Shown here piece after piece: positions 1-7,799 of a stretch of 36,195 nt of DNA. Made by a program: the position numbers and the translations under genes. This stretch comes from a virus. Below the pieces are notes generated by a model, which saw only the letters and a list, made by a program, of their open reading frames with translations, did no database searches and was not told the DNA's origin. How positions within the stretch are numbered: position 1 is the stretch's first letter; the number at the start of each line of letters is the position of its first letter. Location: positions 1 to 36,195 of the IMG/VR virus record IMGVR_UViG_3300021371_001011; one strand, given 5' to 3'.

Positions 1-816
1 TGCGACATCTTTGACGTTGAGGTTGTACTCTTCCGACCTACCACCGAGCGGCATAAGGTATACAGGGCATTCCACGCCGTTGTCACGATACGCTTGAACA
101 GCCCGAGTAACTTCATCGAAGTCATTATTACTAGCGACAACAAACTTGAAATAAATGTCGCTACCGTCAACAAGGCTATACGCATGAGCAACATCAGGCA
201 ATATAGCAGTTTCCCAAGGTTCTCCTGAAACGCTAAGTTTTGGGGAACAACTCCAAGTAACTTCAAATCTGTCTTGAGTATTGAGATAGTTGTAGAAATC
301 GTCGTGTAATTTTTGTGTAGTATTTGTTTCAAATGTAACATTCTTTAAATCTTTCATACGTGGATGCTCGAACAATTCAATGTACAATCGTTGCCACGCC
401 AACAACGGTTCACCGCCAGTCATAATTAAGTGTATGTCCTGGCCATTGTCCATAGTCCATTTGCCTTCTGGCGTTAAACTTAACAAGTGTTCCACTACTT
501 CATCTACAGTTGCAAGACGGTTAAAGTCTTTAAACTCGGGATAAATGCTTGCATATGTATCACAACCTGTGTGAATAATAGGCAAGTCTTCAAACTTTTC
601 TGTTGTTTCATGTACGCCAGAATCAAGTAACGCTTTTACTTCTGCATTGTATCGCTGACCATCAGCATGTTGTTGCCAACGGTCTCGCTTTTCATCTGTG
701 CCAAAGTTCATACAACGAAAGTTACAACCAAAAGTACGTAGGAACACACTTGGTACTCCTACGTATTTACCTTCTCCTTGAACACTGTAAAAAGCTTCAC
801 TATATCTAAGTTTCAT
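1..816 (-). CDS. queE: 7-carboxy-7-deazaguanine synthase QueE (3' end outside window)
   Basis: Radical SAM enzyme that converts 6-carboxytetrahydropterin to 7-carboxy-7-deazaguanine (CDG), the third step of 7-deazaguanine synthesis. I translated it by hand: it opens [20 protein letters not shown], matching the QueE start (F-x-S-x-Q-G-E-G), and has the SAM-binding motif TGGEPLL at residues 133-139. The [4Fe-4S] ligands appear to be C31 and C35 in GCNFRC and C85 in GCDTYAS. The usual CX3CX2C motif is therefore split by about 49 residues, although the C-D-T-Y-A context is otherwise typical. An AAGGA ribosome site precedes ATG at 816. The gene stays open to base 1 (272 codons seen). It overlaps the upstream gene by 11 bases and is the last visible member of the operon with folE, queD and the DpdA-like gene. 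Confidence 0.9.
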   Translation of the reverse strand, partial: MKLRYSEAFYSVQGEGKYVGVPSVFLRTFGCNFRCMNFGTDEKRDRWQQHADGQRYNAEVKALLDSGVHETTEKFEDLPIIHTGCDTYASIYPEFKDFNRLATVDEVVEHLLSLTPEGKWTMDNGQDIHLIMTGGEPLLAWQRLYIELFEHPRMKDLKNVTFETNTTQKLHDDFYNYLNTQDRFEVTWSCSPKLSVSGEPWETAILPDVAHAYSLVDGSDIYFKFVVASNNDFDEVTRAVQAYRDNGVECPVYLMPLGGRSEEYNLNVKDVA

Positions 817-1012
817 CTTCTTCCTTCTTTGTTACTTGCCATGCACCGCTTGGTAGTTCTTCCCAGAGTAATGTATCTCCTTCGTCCCAACCAACTTGAT
901 TAAGTGCTTCGGGCGGCAGTTCAATATATAGTTCTTTGTCTTCACCGTTTTCTTGTACAGTAACGACCCAATTATTATTATCTATTCTACGATATGGTTC
1001 ACTCTTTGTCAA
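806..1012 (-). CDS. Small AbrB-like conserved phage protein, TTG start
   Basis: A 68-residue protein with the pattern [11 protein letters not shown]...[17 protein letters not shown]...W, which resembles the swapped-hairpin AbrB/MazE-type fold and a small hypothetical protein common in marine T4-like phages. Only the resemblance is claimed; DNA binding is inferred. There is no in-frame ATG near the start. The most likely initiator is TTG at 1012, with GAGAGGAAAG about 10 bases upstream. It overlaps the acidic gene upstream by 14 bases and queE downstream by 11, consistent with translational coupling. The net charge is acidic, which is unusual for a DNA-binding protein, so a protein-protein role is equally possible. 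Confidence 0.65.
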   Translation of the reverse strand: MTKSEPYRRIDNNNWVVTVQENGEDKELYIELPPEALNQVGWDEGDTLLWEELPSGAWQVTKKEEDET

Positions 1013-1751
1013 GGTTTTCTTTCCTCTCTTTTAATTCGTCATCATAGTATTCCCATATTTCATTCCATTCTGGAGTGTTTTCTTGGGGATGTGGATCTTC
1101 CCAACGCTTGTTAAACCATGCTACACTAGCATAGTAACCTTTGCCTCGGGTGTCAGCCCAATCGTACTCTTGCTCAAGTTCTACTTTGTTATACCACAAA
1201 CGCTCAATCATTTCGCCATGATCTGTTTCCACAATACTGACAGTAATCAAGTCTTTATCAAACTCTTCATCTTCAGCTAGTTCGAGAGTCCAACCACCAA
1301 AGTCGCCTTTTTCTGAACTATAAAATACCAGTACAGGTACACTGTCATCTTCTTTGCCATCTGCTGGTTCTTCTTGTGTATAACATTCTCTACCATACAA
1401 CTGGTGTGGTTCTATGTCAATGCGTCCTTCCCAAGGGTAGTCCGGCTCACCATGTTCTCCTGCAGTCATTGGAAATGCCCAAAGCTCTGTACCGTTTGAC
1501 GTACTCTGATGATGAATGTCTTCAATATCATACCAACTGTTGTAGTAATCCATATCTTCAAGAATGTCAGGACTATCAGGATCAAAGCCTTCTTCTTCTC
1601 CTGCATCCTCACCTGATTCTAGTGCCATCAGATGATCAAGCAATTCATTTTCATCACGACCTTGCCAATAAGTAACAAACTCTGGTGTTATAGTACCAAT
1701 GGTCATTTCACCGCCGTAGTTACTTCCACGTAAAAAATATTTCTTAGTCAT
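999..1751 (-). CDS. Large acidic hypothetical protein
   Basis: A 250-residue protein starting MTKKYFLRGSNYGGEMTIG. I chose ATG at 1751 rather than the upstream in-frame Met at 1787 because GGAGG lies 9 bases before it and the overlap with the upstream gene falls to 8 bases. It is very rich in Asp and Glu, with acidic clusters around residues 45-70 and 120-180, and has many Trp and Tyr. No signal peptide, membrane segment or enzymatic motif is visible. I recall a similar GSNYGGE-type hypothetical in marine T4-like phages but no function. The acidity makes a DNA-mimic role conceivable; this is speculation. Confidence 0.7.
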   Translation of the reverse strand: MTKKYFLRGSNYGGEMTIGTITPEFVTYWQGRDENELLDHLMALESGEDAGEEEGFDPDSPDILEDMDYYNSWYDIEDIHHQSTSNGTELWAFPMTAGEHGEPDYPWEGRIDIEPHQLYGRECYTQEEPADGKEDDSVPVLVFYSSEKGDFGGWTLELAEDEEFDKDLITVSIVETDHGEMIERLWYNKVELEQEYDWADTRGKGYYASVAWFNKRWEDPHPQENTPEWNEIWEYYDDELKERKENLDKE

Positions 1752-1992
1752 CTTGTTCCGCCTCCCATTTAGCTTCTTCCCAATCATTAATTAAGTTACT
1801 AAATCCAATTTGCATAACACTATACTCATTATGGTTATCTCTAAACGCTTGAACTTCATCCATTTGATCTTCTGTTAATTCATCAATCTCATCAATATCA
1901 AAAAAATCTCTTACATAATCATAAACATTTTCAGTAATCTCACGTTCATAATTTTCTTCGTACTTGTGTATTTTATACCAGTCGAATGACAT
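1744..1992 (-). CDS. Small highly acidic hypothetical protein
   Basis: An 82-residue protein (MSFDWYKIHKYEENYERE...). ATG at 1992 is preferred over an in-frame Met at 2019 because AAGGAG lies just upstream. I count about 26 Asp/Glu against about 6 Lys/Arg. The middle section (FFDIDEIDELTEDQMDE) looks helical. It overlaps the next gene by 8 bases. No family is recognised. Together with its 250-residue neighbour it forms a pair of strongly acidic products inside the DNA-modification operon. Confidence 0.65.
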   Translation of the reverse strand: MSFDWYKIHKYEENYEREITENVYDYVRDFFDIDEIDELTEDQMDEVQAFRDNHNEYSVMQIGFSNLINDWEEAKWEAEQDD

Positions 1993-1993
1993 A

Positions 1994-2155
1994 TTAATTC
2001 TCCTTGGCCTTTTTGCCACGCTTACCTACTTTAAATGTGTACACAATATCATCTGGATCAGTTCGTGCATGAGGTTCGCATTCTGTTACTTTATTTTCTT
2101 TCAACCATTTTTCTATAGCTTCATCATCAGCTGCTGTTCTTTCTGCTCTACTCAT
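1994..2155 (-). CDS. Small charged hypothetical protein
   Basis: A 53-residue protein starting MSRAERTAADDEAIEKWLKE and ending in a basic tail (VGKRGKKAKEN). Its ATG overlaps the stop of the upstream gene as ATGA, and its stop lies directly before the next start, whose ribosome site (AAGGAG) is inside its last codons. This tight fit and the absence of another frame support it as real. It may be a helix followed by a short beta segment (DDIVYTFKV). No family is recognised. Confidence 0.55.
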   Translation of the reverse strand: MSRAERTAADDEAIEKWLKENKVTECEPHARTDPDDIVYTFKVGKRGKKAKEN

Positions 2156-2334
2156 AAATCTGACTCCTTTACACAGATAGTACGTTCATCCGACATGAAT
2201 GTTGCTTCTAACACTGCCTGTTCAATACTGCATTTCATTTGTGTTTCATATGTTTTATATTGTGTATATTTTAATTCGCAAATATCAGAATCTGAACTGC
2301 ACATAACTGCATTAACAACAAATAGTATCCACAT
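2152..2334 (-). CDS. Small putative exported cysteine-containing protein
   Basis: A 60-residue protein whose ATG overlaps the phosphoribosyltransferase stop as TAATG. It begins with a short hydrophobic stretch (MWILFVVNAVMC) followed by a polar body with cysteines near positions 12, 20, 36 and 55. This suggests an exported or membrane-anchored peptide, possibly disulfide-bonded. The sequence before C12 is not a good lipobox. The next gene starts inside its stop codon (ATGA). Function is unknown; small early envelope peptides of phages sometimes act in superinfection exclusion, but nothing here proves that. Confidence 0.5.
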   Translation of the reverse strand: MWILFVVNAVMCSSDSDICELKYTQYKTYETQMKCSIEQAVLEATFMSDERTICVKESDL

Positions 2335-2849
2335 TAGTATACTCCCACATTTTCCCAAGGATACACTAGCCATACATCCTCGTCTGCTTTGTTAATTTCA
2401 TGACAAGTGTATGCACAATGCTCTGTGAATTCACTGGCTAGGTTGTCTGTTAGTGTAGCAAAGCGAACATTGTTGTTCCATACATTTTGCCATTTGTCAT
2501 CATTGGGCAAACATCCTGCTTGCCAGTCTTTCATAATCCAGTTAAATGTAGCACCGGTATCGTTAATGTCATCTACAATAAGAATGTTCATTGGTTCTTT
2601 ATTGTAACCAAATGCATCTTCTGCCATCCAACAGTTGCTTTCACTTTCACTAGTATCATCACGTAAACTTACTTTGAGTGCTTCACAACGAATGCCTGTC
2701 ATGTTACTAATAATAGTAGCAGGTACATTCCCTCCACGAGTAAGTCCTACAATGTAATCAGGACGCCAATTGTCTGTATACATTTGATTTACAATGCTGA
2801 CACACATACGTTCAATGTCAGCCCAACTATAATAATGTTTCTTAATCAT
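2334..2849 (-). CDS. Phosphoribosyltransferase (Gpt/Hpt-like)
   Basis: A 171-residue type I phosphoribosyltransferase. The PRPP-binding loop is clear as ILIVDDINDTGATF (about residues 90-103), and the N-terminal PDYIVGLTRGGNVPA matches the strand and loop of xanthine/hypoxanthine-guanine phosphoribosyltransferases. These enzymes join a purine base to PRPP to give a nucleotide. It begins immediately after the folE stop (TAG ATG). Within a 7-deazaguanine operon it could salvage guanine or act on a deazapurine base, but the sequence does not show the substrate. Confidence 0.8.
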   Translation of the reverse strand: MIKKHYYSWADIERMCVSIVNQMYTDNWRPDYIVGLTRGGNVPATIISNMTGIRCEALKVSLRDDTSESESNCWMAEDAFGYNKEPMNILIVDDINDTGATFNWIMKDWQAGCLPNDDKWQNVWNNNVRFATLTDNLASEFTEHCAYTCHEINKADEDVWLVYPWENVGVY

Positions 2850-3542
2850 CTATCTACCCTGTGCAAATGACTGTTGCAATTTAATATTGTCCATAAACTC
2901 TTTCTTACAAGCTGGATCGTTATGGAAACTACCTTTGAGTACAGTTGTTTGTGTTAAACTACTGTTTGCCATAATGCCTCTATTCTCACAACAACCATGT
3001 GTTGCTTGGATATAAACACCGACGTCTGTACTACCAGTTGCTGACATAATTTCTCTAGCAATATCCATTGCTAGTTCTTCTTGTAGAGTGCCTCTACGTG
3101 CACACCATTGTGCAAGTCTTGTATACTTGCTGAGACCAATAAGTGTGTCTGCGGCGATAATACCTATATAGGCTACACCGCTTACTGGTTGGTGGTGGTG
3201 TGAACACATACTTTTAAGTTCACTACGTACAACTAACATGCCGTCGTAACGATCATTTGTATGGTTAGGAAATGCAGTTGCATTTGGCTTTGATTCATAA
3301 CGTCCAGCCATTAGCTCATTGTAATACATCTTGGCAAGACGTCTTGCTGTATCTATACTATTGGGATCAGTTTTTCGATCAATTACTAGTGCATCTAATA
3401 CACTTTCAAAGGCTACAGTTGCCTCATCAATTAACTGTTCCTTATCACCTTCTTGCAAAAAATCACTAATGTTGTCTCCTGCCCAATAACGTACACCAGC
3501 TTCATCTATTCTGGATTTAATAAGTTCGGAAGTCTTTGTCAT
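2850..3542 (-). CDS. folE: GTP cyclohydrolase I
   Basis: A 230-residue FolE that converts GTP to 7,8-dihydroneopterin triphosphate, the first step towards both folate and 7-deazaguanines. The family signatures are present: MCSHHHQPVSGVAYIGI (zinc Cys and His, substrate pocket), LSKYTRLAQWCARRGTLQEE and HGCCENRG (third zinc Cys). Its length is near that of bacterial FolE. Ribosome site AAAGGA lies in the last codons of the glycosyltransferase. With queD, queE and the DpdA-like gene in the same operon, a role in DNA base modification is more likely than folate supply. Confidence 0.92.
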   Translation of the reverse strand: MTKTSELIKSRIDEAGVRYWAGDNISDFLQEGDKEQLIDEATVAFESVLDALVIDRKTDPNSIDTARRLAKMYYNELMAGRYESKPNATAFPNHTNDRYDGMLVVRSELKSMCSHHHQPVSGVAYIGIIAADTLIGLSKYTRLAQWCARRGTLQEELAMDIAREIMSATGSTDVGVYIQATHGCCENRGIMANSSLTQTTVLKGSFHNDPACKKEFMDNIKLQQSFAQGR

Positions 3543-3545
3543 ATA

Positions 3546-4612
3546 CTATGTTCCTTTTAATATGTTGTCTATCATAACACTACTATTTAGATAATCTCTA
3601 ATAAGAATATTACGCTGTTTGGCCAATACGTCTTGGTATTTGTCAAACATGTTTAATTTTTCCTGTATAAAGCCCATTAGTTCTGCTTTGTGTTCACGAT
3701 ATGCATCTTCACTTTCAGTCCACTCACTTGATATTTGAACTCTGGCAAATACATCTCTGCATAACTGCAACGATCTGGCAAAATAGGAATTGCTCCTGTT
3801 AATACTGCCTCCATTACACTAATGCCTAAGTTTTCATGAAGGGCACAACTAAAGATAGCTTTGCATTTACCCATTGTAGCATAATATTCAGCTTTGTCAA
3901 GGTTCATTTTCTGTGTGATAATCATATCGTATTCAGTAGCTAAGTCTTCTGCAATTTCAGGTTGCTTATCTGCATTATAACGATGTGGCCACATAATAGC
4001 ATTTGTCTTTGGTGTGTCTTGATAATTTATTAGTCCATTAACAATAAGCTCATGAGGTTGTCCACTGCGTATTGCTTTATTATGATCGCCTTGTGGGATA
4101 TTTAAATTACGCAAAAACATGTCTTTATGAAAGTCAGTAGCGTAATAATTATAATCACTAGCATGATACCAACTCTTCTCAACATGATTAGGCCACTTTG
4201 GTTGCATTTTGTATCCCAATATATCACTAGGATCATATGCACCTGCATGCCAAATACTGTGTATTTCTACTGGAATTTCTAGCAAGTCACTCATATATTT
4301 GATAGGTGTAATAATAAAGTTCCAAGCATCAGTTATCAGAAACTTATCGCCTGCACGAACTTTACCGTTACTAAAGAGCTTACTTACTTCTGCTGTTTGT
4401 GTTGCTTTATAAACGTTAGTTGCACCAAAGTCAAGGAACGCACCTTCTGTTCTCACGTCAGGTTTAAAGTCTTCTCCATCAATAGTTACTACACGATAAT
4501 CCAAATTATGTTCAGATATCTGATTCTGTAATACTAGTGGAATATTATCATACCATTGCTTTGTATAACGTTGGTCAATAGGTTCAATTGGTATAATATA
4601 AATTGTATTCAT
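3546..4612 (-). CDS. Glycosyltransferase (GT4-like) with an apparent one-base frameshift
   Basis: The first 305 or so residues encode a glycosyltransferase starting MNTIYIIPIEPIDQRYTKQW, with the donor-binding motif ENLGISVMEAVLTGAIPILP (E-x7-E type). At about 3730 the frame breaks: ...EFKY is followed by an unrelated 17-residue tail and a stop at 3677. The other frame continues exactly as expected, SEWTESEDAYREHKAEL to a stop at 3546, four bases before folE. Adding one base (Y-CCA-S-E-W, a G on the plus strand near 3730) restores a single protein of about 355 residues. This is either a real mutation, a sequencing error or recoding. The downstream part has no convincing start of its own. The sugar and acceptor are unknown. 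Confidence 0.8.
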
Positions 4613-5370
4613 TAATCTCTTCTTTCAATATCATCTTCACTTAGTTCACTACCCATCCACACTTCAATTACTTTTGCTGTTGTGTTTCCGACATTTGTTG
4701 CTTTGTGCCAAGTATGTACTGGAATGTCAATACTTTGTCCTGATGTATATACTATACTTGATTTGTCGCCATTGTCAAACTCTAAATCCATACGTATCTT
4801 ACCTTCAACAACATGCCAGTGTTCACTGCGTATAAAGTGACGTTGATCACTAAGTGGAGTTTCAGTACCAAATGCCAGTTCTTTAACTGCCCAACCTGGT
4901 CCATTATGTAATACTGTGTAGCTACCCCAAGCTCGTTGTGTAGTAGGTTGGCTCCACTCTTTTAAAATCCAGCTACTTGAATTCTTTTTATCATCACCGC
5001 CAACACTAAATGCAAACGATACACGATCATTGTTTACTGACATTTCAGGAATATTATCTTTGCCTCTGTCTCCACCATTAGCAAATATAACATCACCAAG
5101 ATGCATTTCTAATACTTTTGTAATTGCATCACACGCTGTATTATCGTCATCATTAAATGCTATAACTCTATCTACACAGCCTAACTCTTTAATAATATCA
5201 TGACGATCTGTCCAAGACATGAAAGGCCTACCTTTTTTACGGGTAAGCCATTCATCACTATTAACTCCTACCCACAGCTCATCACCAAGTTTTTTTGCGG
5301 CTTTAAAGTACGCAATGTGTCCTTGGTGTATTGGATCGAATCCGCCTGTAACTAGAACTACTTTTTTCAT
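4612..5370 (-). CDS. Nucleotidyltransferase-cupin fusion protein
   Basis: A 252-residue two-domain protein. Residues 1-130 are a cytidylyltransferase-type nucleotidyltransferase with GGFDPIHQGH (HxGH catalytic motif) and a later FANGGDRG, resembling the HldE/RfaE adenylyltransferase or TagD group. Residues 145-245 form a cupin like the C-terminal part of type II mannose-6-phosphate isomerase/GDP-mannose pyrophosphorylase, with HFIRSEHWHVVEGK and DIPVHTWHKATN as the metal-binding His motifs. It would activate a sugar or polyol phosphate as a CDP or ADP derivative. Start ATG at 5370 overlaps the upstream stop and follows GGAGG. It sits directly before the glycosyltransferase, suggesting donor supply. 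Confidence 0.78.
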   Translation of the reverse strand: MKKVVLVTGGFDPIHQGHIAYFKAAKKLGDELWVGVNSDEWLTRKKGRPFMSWTDRHDIIKELGCVDRVIAFNDDDNTACDAITKVLEMHLGDVIFANGGDRGKDNIPEMSVNNDRVSFAFSVGGDDKKNSSSWILKEWSQPTTQRAWGSYTVLHNGPGWAVKELAFGTETPLSDQRHFIRSEHWHVVEGKIRMDLEFDNGDKSSIVYTSGQSIDIPVHTWHKATNVGNTTAKVIEVWMGSELSEDDIERRD

Positions 5371-6878
5371 TATGCCTCCATTGATTCTAAAAAGTCAATT
5401 GCTTCAGCTTCTTGTTCAGCTGACATTTCGTTTGACTCTTCTGAAACAGCATCTTCAACTTCAAACAAGTTGTTAAAACTGCCTGCACTTGACGTCTGTA
5501 ATTTTTGACCACTAAAGTTAGCCATCATTGACTCTGCTTCATTTAGCATTGTCATTGGTGTCTCACTACGGAATAGTTGATCAATAAATTGTGTCATGTA
5601 TACAATGTTACGTGGCACATAAGGACTAAACACTTCATCTTTACTAGTTGCTTTTAGTTTACGCCATTGTCTGTAGTCAGTAGTAACAGTTGCACTTACC
5701 ATATCAGTAAGTGCATTTGCACGTTGTACACTTTCAATGTGTTGATAAACATTGTGTGACATTAACAGCATATATGTAAAACTATCCCAACTTGTTTTGC
5801 CTTCTTTACCAATTTTATTAAGCATACCAGGCGCATAGTGACAAATATCACCAAGTGTCAAACGCTCTCCAATTGGACTACCAAACGGAAATGGTTGTTT
5901 ACTTCCACTTAGTGCTTTGTTGTCCATTGCTTTGTCCATTACATATCCAAAGCGATCATTTTTATGAACATGCTGTGTATACATTGTGCCATTTGCTGTT
6001 GCCAAAAATGGACTTGCACAGTCAAACATAACATTAATGTCTTCATTTACATGTTCACGCAATGCACGTTGGATTGCTGTATAAGCAGTTGCCCATTCAA
6101 GACGCCCAATACCCAAGTAGTGCAGTACGTCACGTTTACCACGCTCTAGTTGCTGATCATCACGCATCTTAATAAGTGTACGTAATACAATATTAATATC
6201 GTTCTTAGCACTACCACCAAAAGCAAATCCCTCAAGATCATGATGCTTCATAGTTTCATACCAGTGTTCAGCCTCAGCCCAATTACGGCCTTGCATAACA
6301 TTAAGATACTTTGTTTGGTATTTGCGGTTACGTTTAAACCATTCTACATTAAAGTCTGTAAACTCTAAACACTGATTAAAACTTGTAATGCCAGTACGTC
6401 CACTAAATGTAGGATCTGCTGCTAGTGTAGGAATATCCAGGATCATACTATAATCACCTGTGTGTTCCAACCAGTTTAGGATCTTTTGTCGTAGTGTATC
6501 GTCAGTTTTAAAGTTATTCCAATCACACTGGATAACACCTTTAATAATCTGGAACCCGCCACTATCACAAAGCATAAACGTTTTATCACGGTCACGTCCT
6601 TGGACCATTGCATCATCTTTGTTTGCTTTGTCTAGATTAAGTTGTGCATGTCCAGCACTGTATAAGCCCCACTTATAACTGTAGTAAGCATCTTGTTCAT
6701 TTAAGAAGTTCATGCCTTCCATACCAGTTTCAAAACCTACTGGCATTCGCTCAGGAACTACATGATTACTATCTGCACGTTGCTTTGCAATGAAGTTGTT
6801 ATAGAACGTGCTAATACTAGGCAAGAATATTGCGTAGTCTGCATTACGTTCTGTTAGATTTATACGAGTTGCTGTCAT
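5370..6878 (-). CDS. dpdA: DpdA-like DNA 7-deazaguanine transglycosylase
   Basis: A 502-residue member of the tRNA-guanine transglycosylase superfamily. The signature CDSGGFQ is at residues 104-110 and the nucleophile-type motif MFDCASPFLATANG near 285-297 (D286) matches MFDC-P-R-A-NG of bacterial Tgt; between them are MQGRN and FAFGGSAKN followed by LHYLGIGR. Phage DpdA enzymes exchange guanine in DNA for a 7-deazaguanine, protecting it from host restriction. The C-terminal Cys-Cys-Cys-His zinc site of tRNA enzymes is not visible, and the C-terminal 200 residues are unlike Tgt, which argues for a DNA rather than tRNA enzyme. I prefer ATG at 6878, just after the upstream stop, over the Met at 6905. 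The acidic Glu-rich tail (residues 470-502) is odd. Confidence 0.85.
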   Translation of the reverse strand: MTATRINLTERNADYAIFLPSISTFYNNFIAKQRADSNHVVPERMPVGFETGMEGMNFLNEQDAYYSYKWGLYSAGHAQLNLDKANKDDAMVQGRDRDKTFMLCDSGGFQIIKGVIQCDWNNFKTDDTLRQKILNWLEHTGDYSMILDIPTLAADPTFSGRTGITSFNQCLEFTDFNVEWFKRNRKYQTKYLNVMQGRNWAEAEHWYETMKHHDLEGFAFGGSAKNDINIVLRTLIKMRDDQQLERGKRDVLHYLGIGRLEWATAYTAIQRALREHVNEDINVMFDCASPFLATANGTMYTQHVHKNDRFGYVMDKAMDNKALSGSKQPFPFGSPIGERLTLGDICHYAPGMLNKIGKEGKTSWDSFTYMLLMSHNVYQHIESVQRANALTDMVSATVTTDYRQWRKLKATSKDEVFSPYVPRNIVYMTQFIDQLFRSETPMTMLNEAESMMANFSGQKLQTSSAGSFNNLFEVEDAVSEESNEMSAEQEAEAIDFLESMEA

Positions 6879-6879
6879 A

Positions 6880-7218
6880 TTATGCTGCTCGTTTCTGATA
6901 CACACCTACATGAATCTTTAGTTTTTTGTCACTGCGTTCTTGTGACATTTTAATACTTACATCATATGTAATGGCACTATCACGAATTGTGCTTGTAATA
7001 TTAAAGTCATTGATAAGACCTACATACTTGAGATCATTCAAGTAAGATGTAAACAAACGACGAACAATGCGTTCACTGCCTTCGTTTGTTGCTAAAATAC
7101 CATCATATGGTTCAATAATCTTAATAAGATCCCATTTGATGTCGTTAACGCTTACTCGCCCTTGGCGTAGTTCACGGATATTAGTACCTACATTATTCAT
7201 AGCTACACGTGGCTCCAT
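6880..7218 (-). CDS. Conserved hypothetical protein between queD and dpdA
   Basis: A protein of about 112 residues, lying between queD and the transglycosylase gene. The start is uncertain: ATG at 7218 has GAGG about 9 bases upstream, while ATG at 7200 would give only an 8-base overlap with queD but a distant ribosome site. The sequence (MNNVGTNIRELRQGRVSVND...) looks alpha/beta with a basic helix (SERIVRRLFTSYLNDLKYVG) and a C-terminal beta region (YDVSIKMSQ...KLKIHVGVYQKRAA). It has no recognisable motif. Position suggests a role in the same pathway, but the sequence does not show it. Confidence 0.65.
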   Translation of the reverse strand: MEPRVAMNNVGTNIRELRQGRVSVNDIKWDLIKIIEPYDGILATNEGSERIVRRLFTSYLNDLKYVGLINDFNITSTIRDSAITYDVSIKMSQERSDKKLKIHVGVYQKRAA

Positions 7219-7570
7219 TTTCCCCATCCTCACTTACTGTGATTGTCATTTTACGGTTGGGATATTTTTTGTTGATTGAGTCTGCAAGATCATCACAAAT
7301 CATCTCACAGGATTTAAAATCGAGTTGCAGAGTTCCGTCTGCATAGAGGCTTTCCAACCATCTCTTGAATTGGATAAATTCAACATCTCGATCGTCATGG
7401 AATACTTCAAGTTCTACCTTAAAGTGGAAAATATGTCGATGTATGTATCCTAAGAAACTTACATCTTGTTCATCACCAGTTGCCAAATTAGGATCATCTA
7501 GTGCTGCTGGATATTTGTGTAGACCTTCCTTGCGGAATGTTACCCAAATGTTAGTGCTTGATTTTTTCAT
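7193..7570 (-). CDS. queD: 6-carboxytetrahydropterin synthase-like protein QueD
   Basis: A 125-residue T-fold enzyme of the 6-pyruvoyltetrahydropterin synthase/QueD family, expected to turn dihydroneopterin triphosphate into 6-carboxytetrahydropterin. Visible landmarks are the N-terminal beta strand with EGLHKYPAA, the zinc-type HRHIFHFKVELEV (equivalent of HGH-F-), and the substrate-binding Glu in TVSEDGENGA. The catalytic Cys that usually precedes HGH in CxxxHGH is replaced (LGYIHRH), whereas a Cys occurs later in KSCEM. ATG at 7570 has GAGGAG 9 bases upstream and gives the start MKKSSTNIWVTFRKEG; a Met at 7642 would overlap the upstream small gene. Confidence 0.82.
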   Translation of the reverse strand: MKKSSTNIWVTFRKEGLHKYPAALDDPNLATGDEQDVSFLGYIHRHIFHFKVELEVFHDDRDVEFIQFKRWLESLYADGTLQLDFKSCEMICDDLADSINKKYPNRKMTITVSEDGENGATCSYE

Positions 7571-7619
7571 CTTAGCATTCTCCTCACGACTACGCCGAAG
7601 CATGTAGTCATAATAGCCT

Positions 7620-7799
7620 TCACGAGTCACTGTCAGTGTCAACCATACTGAGCTTTTTTTCTAGGCGTTGCATTGTTTGTAGCAACTCCCACAATTTCCA
7701 GTCTGCTGATTTAGCGAGTTCCATCATATTTTTACGGAAGGTTTCATCACTCATTTCAACTACTGTTGGCTCATCAATAACTCTAATTTTCTTAACCAT
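7620..7799 (-). CDS. Small hypothetical protein
   Basis: A 59-residue protein, MVKKIRVIDEPTVVEMSDET... ending DTDSDS. It starts 8 bases inside the preceding coiled-coil gene and ends 50 bases before queD. The middle (RKNMMELAKSADWKLWELLQTMQRLEKKL) is predicted helical and probably coiled-coil. Nothing in it identifies a function. Support comes from its fit between neighbours and an open frame with a plausible start; protein evidence is lacking. Confidence 0.55.
   Translation of the reverse strand: MVKKIRVIDEPTVVEMSDETFRKNMMELAKSADWKLWELLQTMQRLEKKLSMVDTDSDS

Noticed and set aside
1003-1012. TTGACA at the start of the AbrB-like gene as a promoter for queE
   Set aside because: A TAGAAT lies 17 bases on, but the -35 is simply the TTG start and second codon of the gene, the -10 is weak, and queE begins about 165 bases downstream within a tightly coupled operon.
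1376-2395. Plus-strand open frames of 90-145 codons
   Set aside because: They are mirror frames of well-supported minus-strand genes, lack ribosome sites and have Cys/Phe/Ser-rich compositions typical of shadows. The same applies to all plus-strand frames in the window.
3546-3770. A separate 74-residue gene after the glycosyltransferase
   Set aside because: Its first residues overlap the glycosyltransferase frame, no ribosome site precedes its Met, and its content is the natural continuation of the glycosyltransferase after a one-base gap.
5370-6878. Queuosine tRNA-guanine transglycosylase (Tgt) as the identity of this gene
   Set aside because: The Cys-x-Cys-x2-Cys...His zinc site of tRNA enzymes is absent and the C-terminal part differs, so the DNA-acting DpdA group is favoured.
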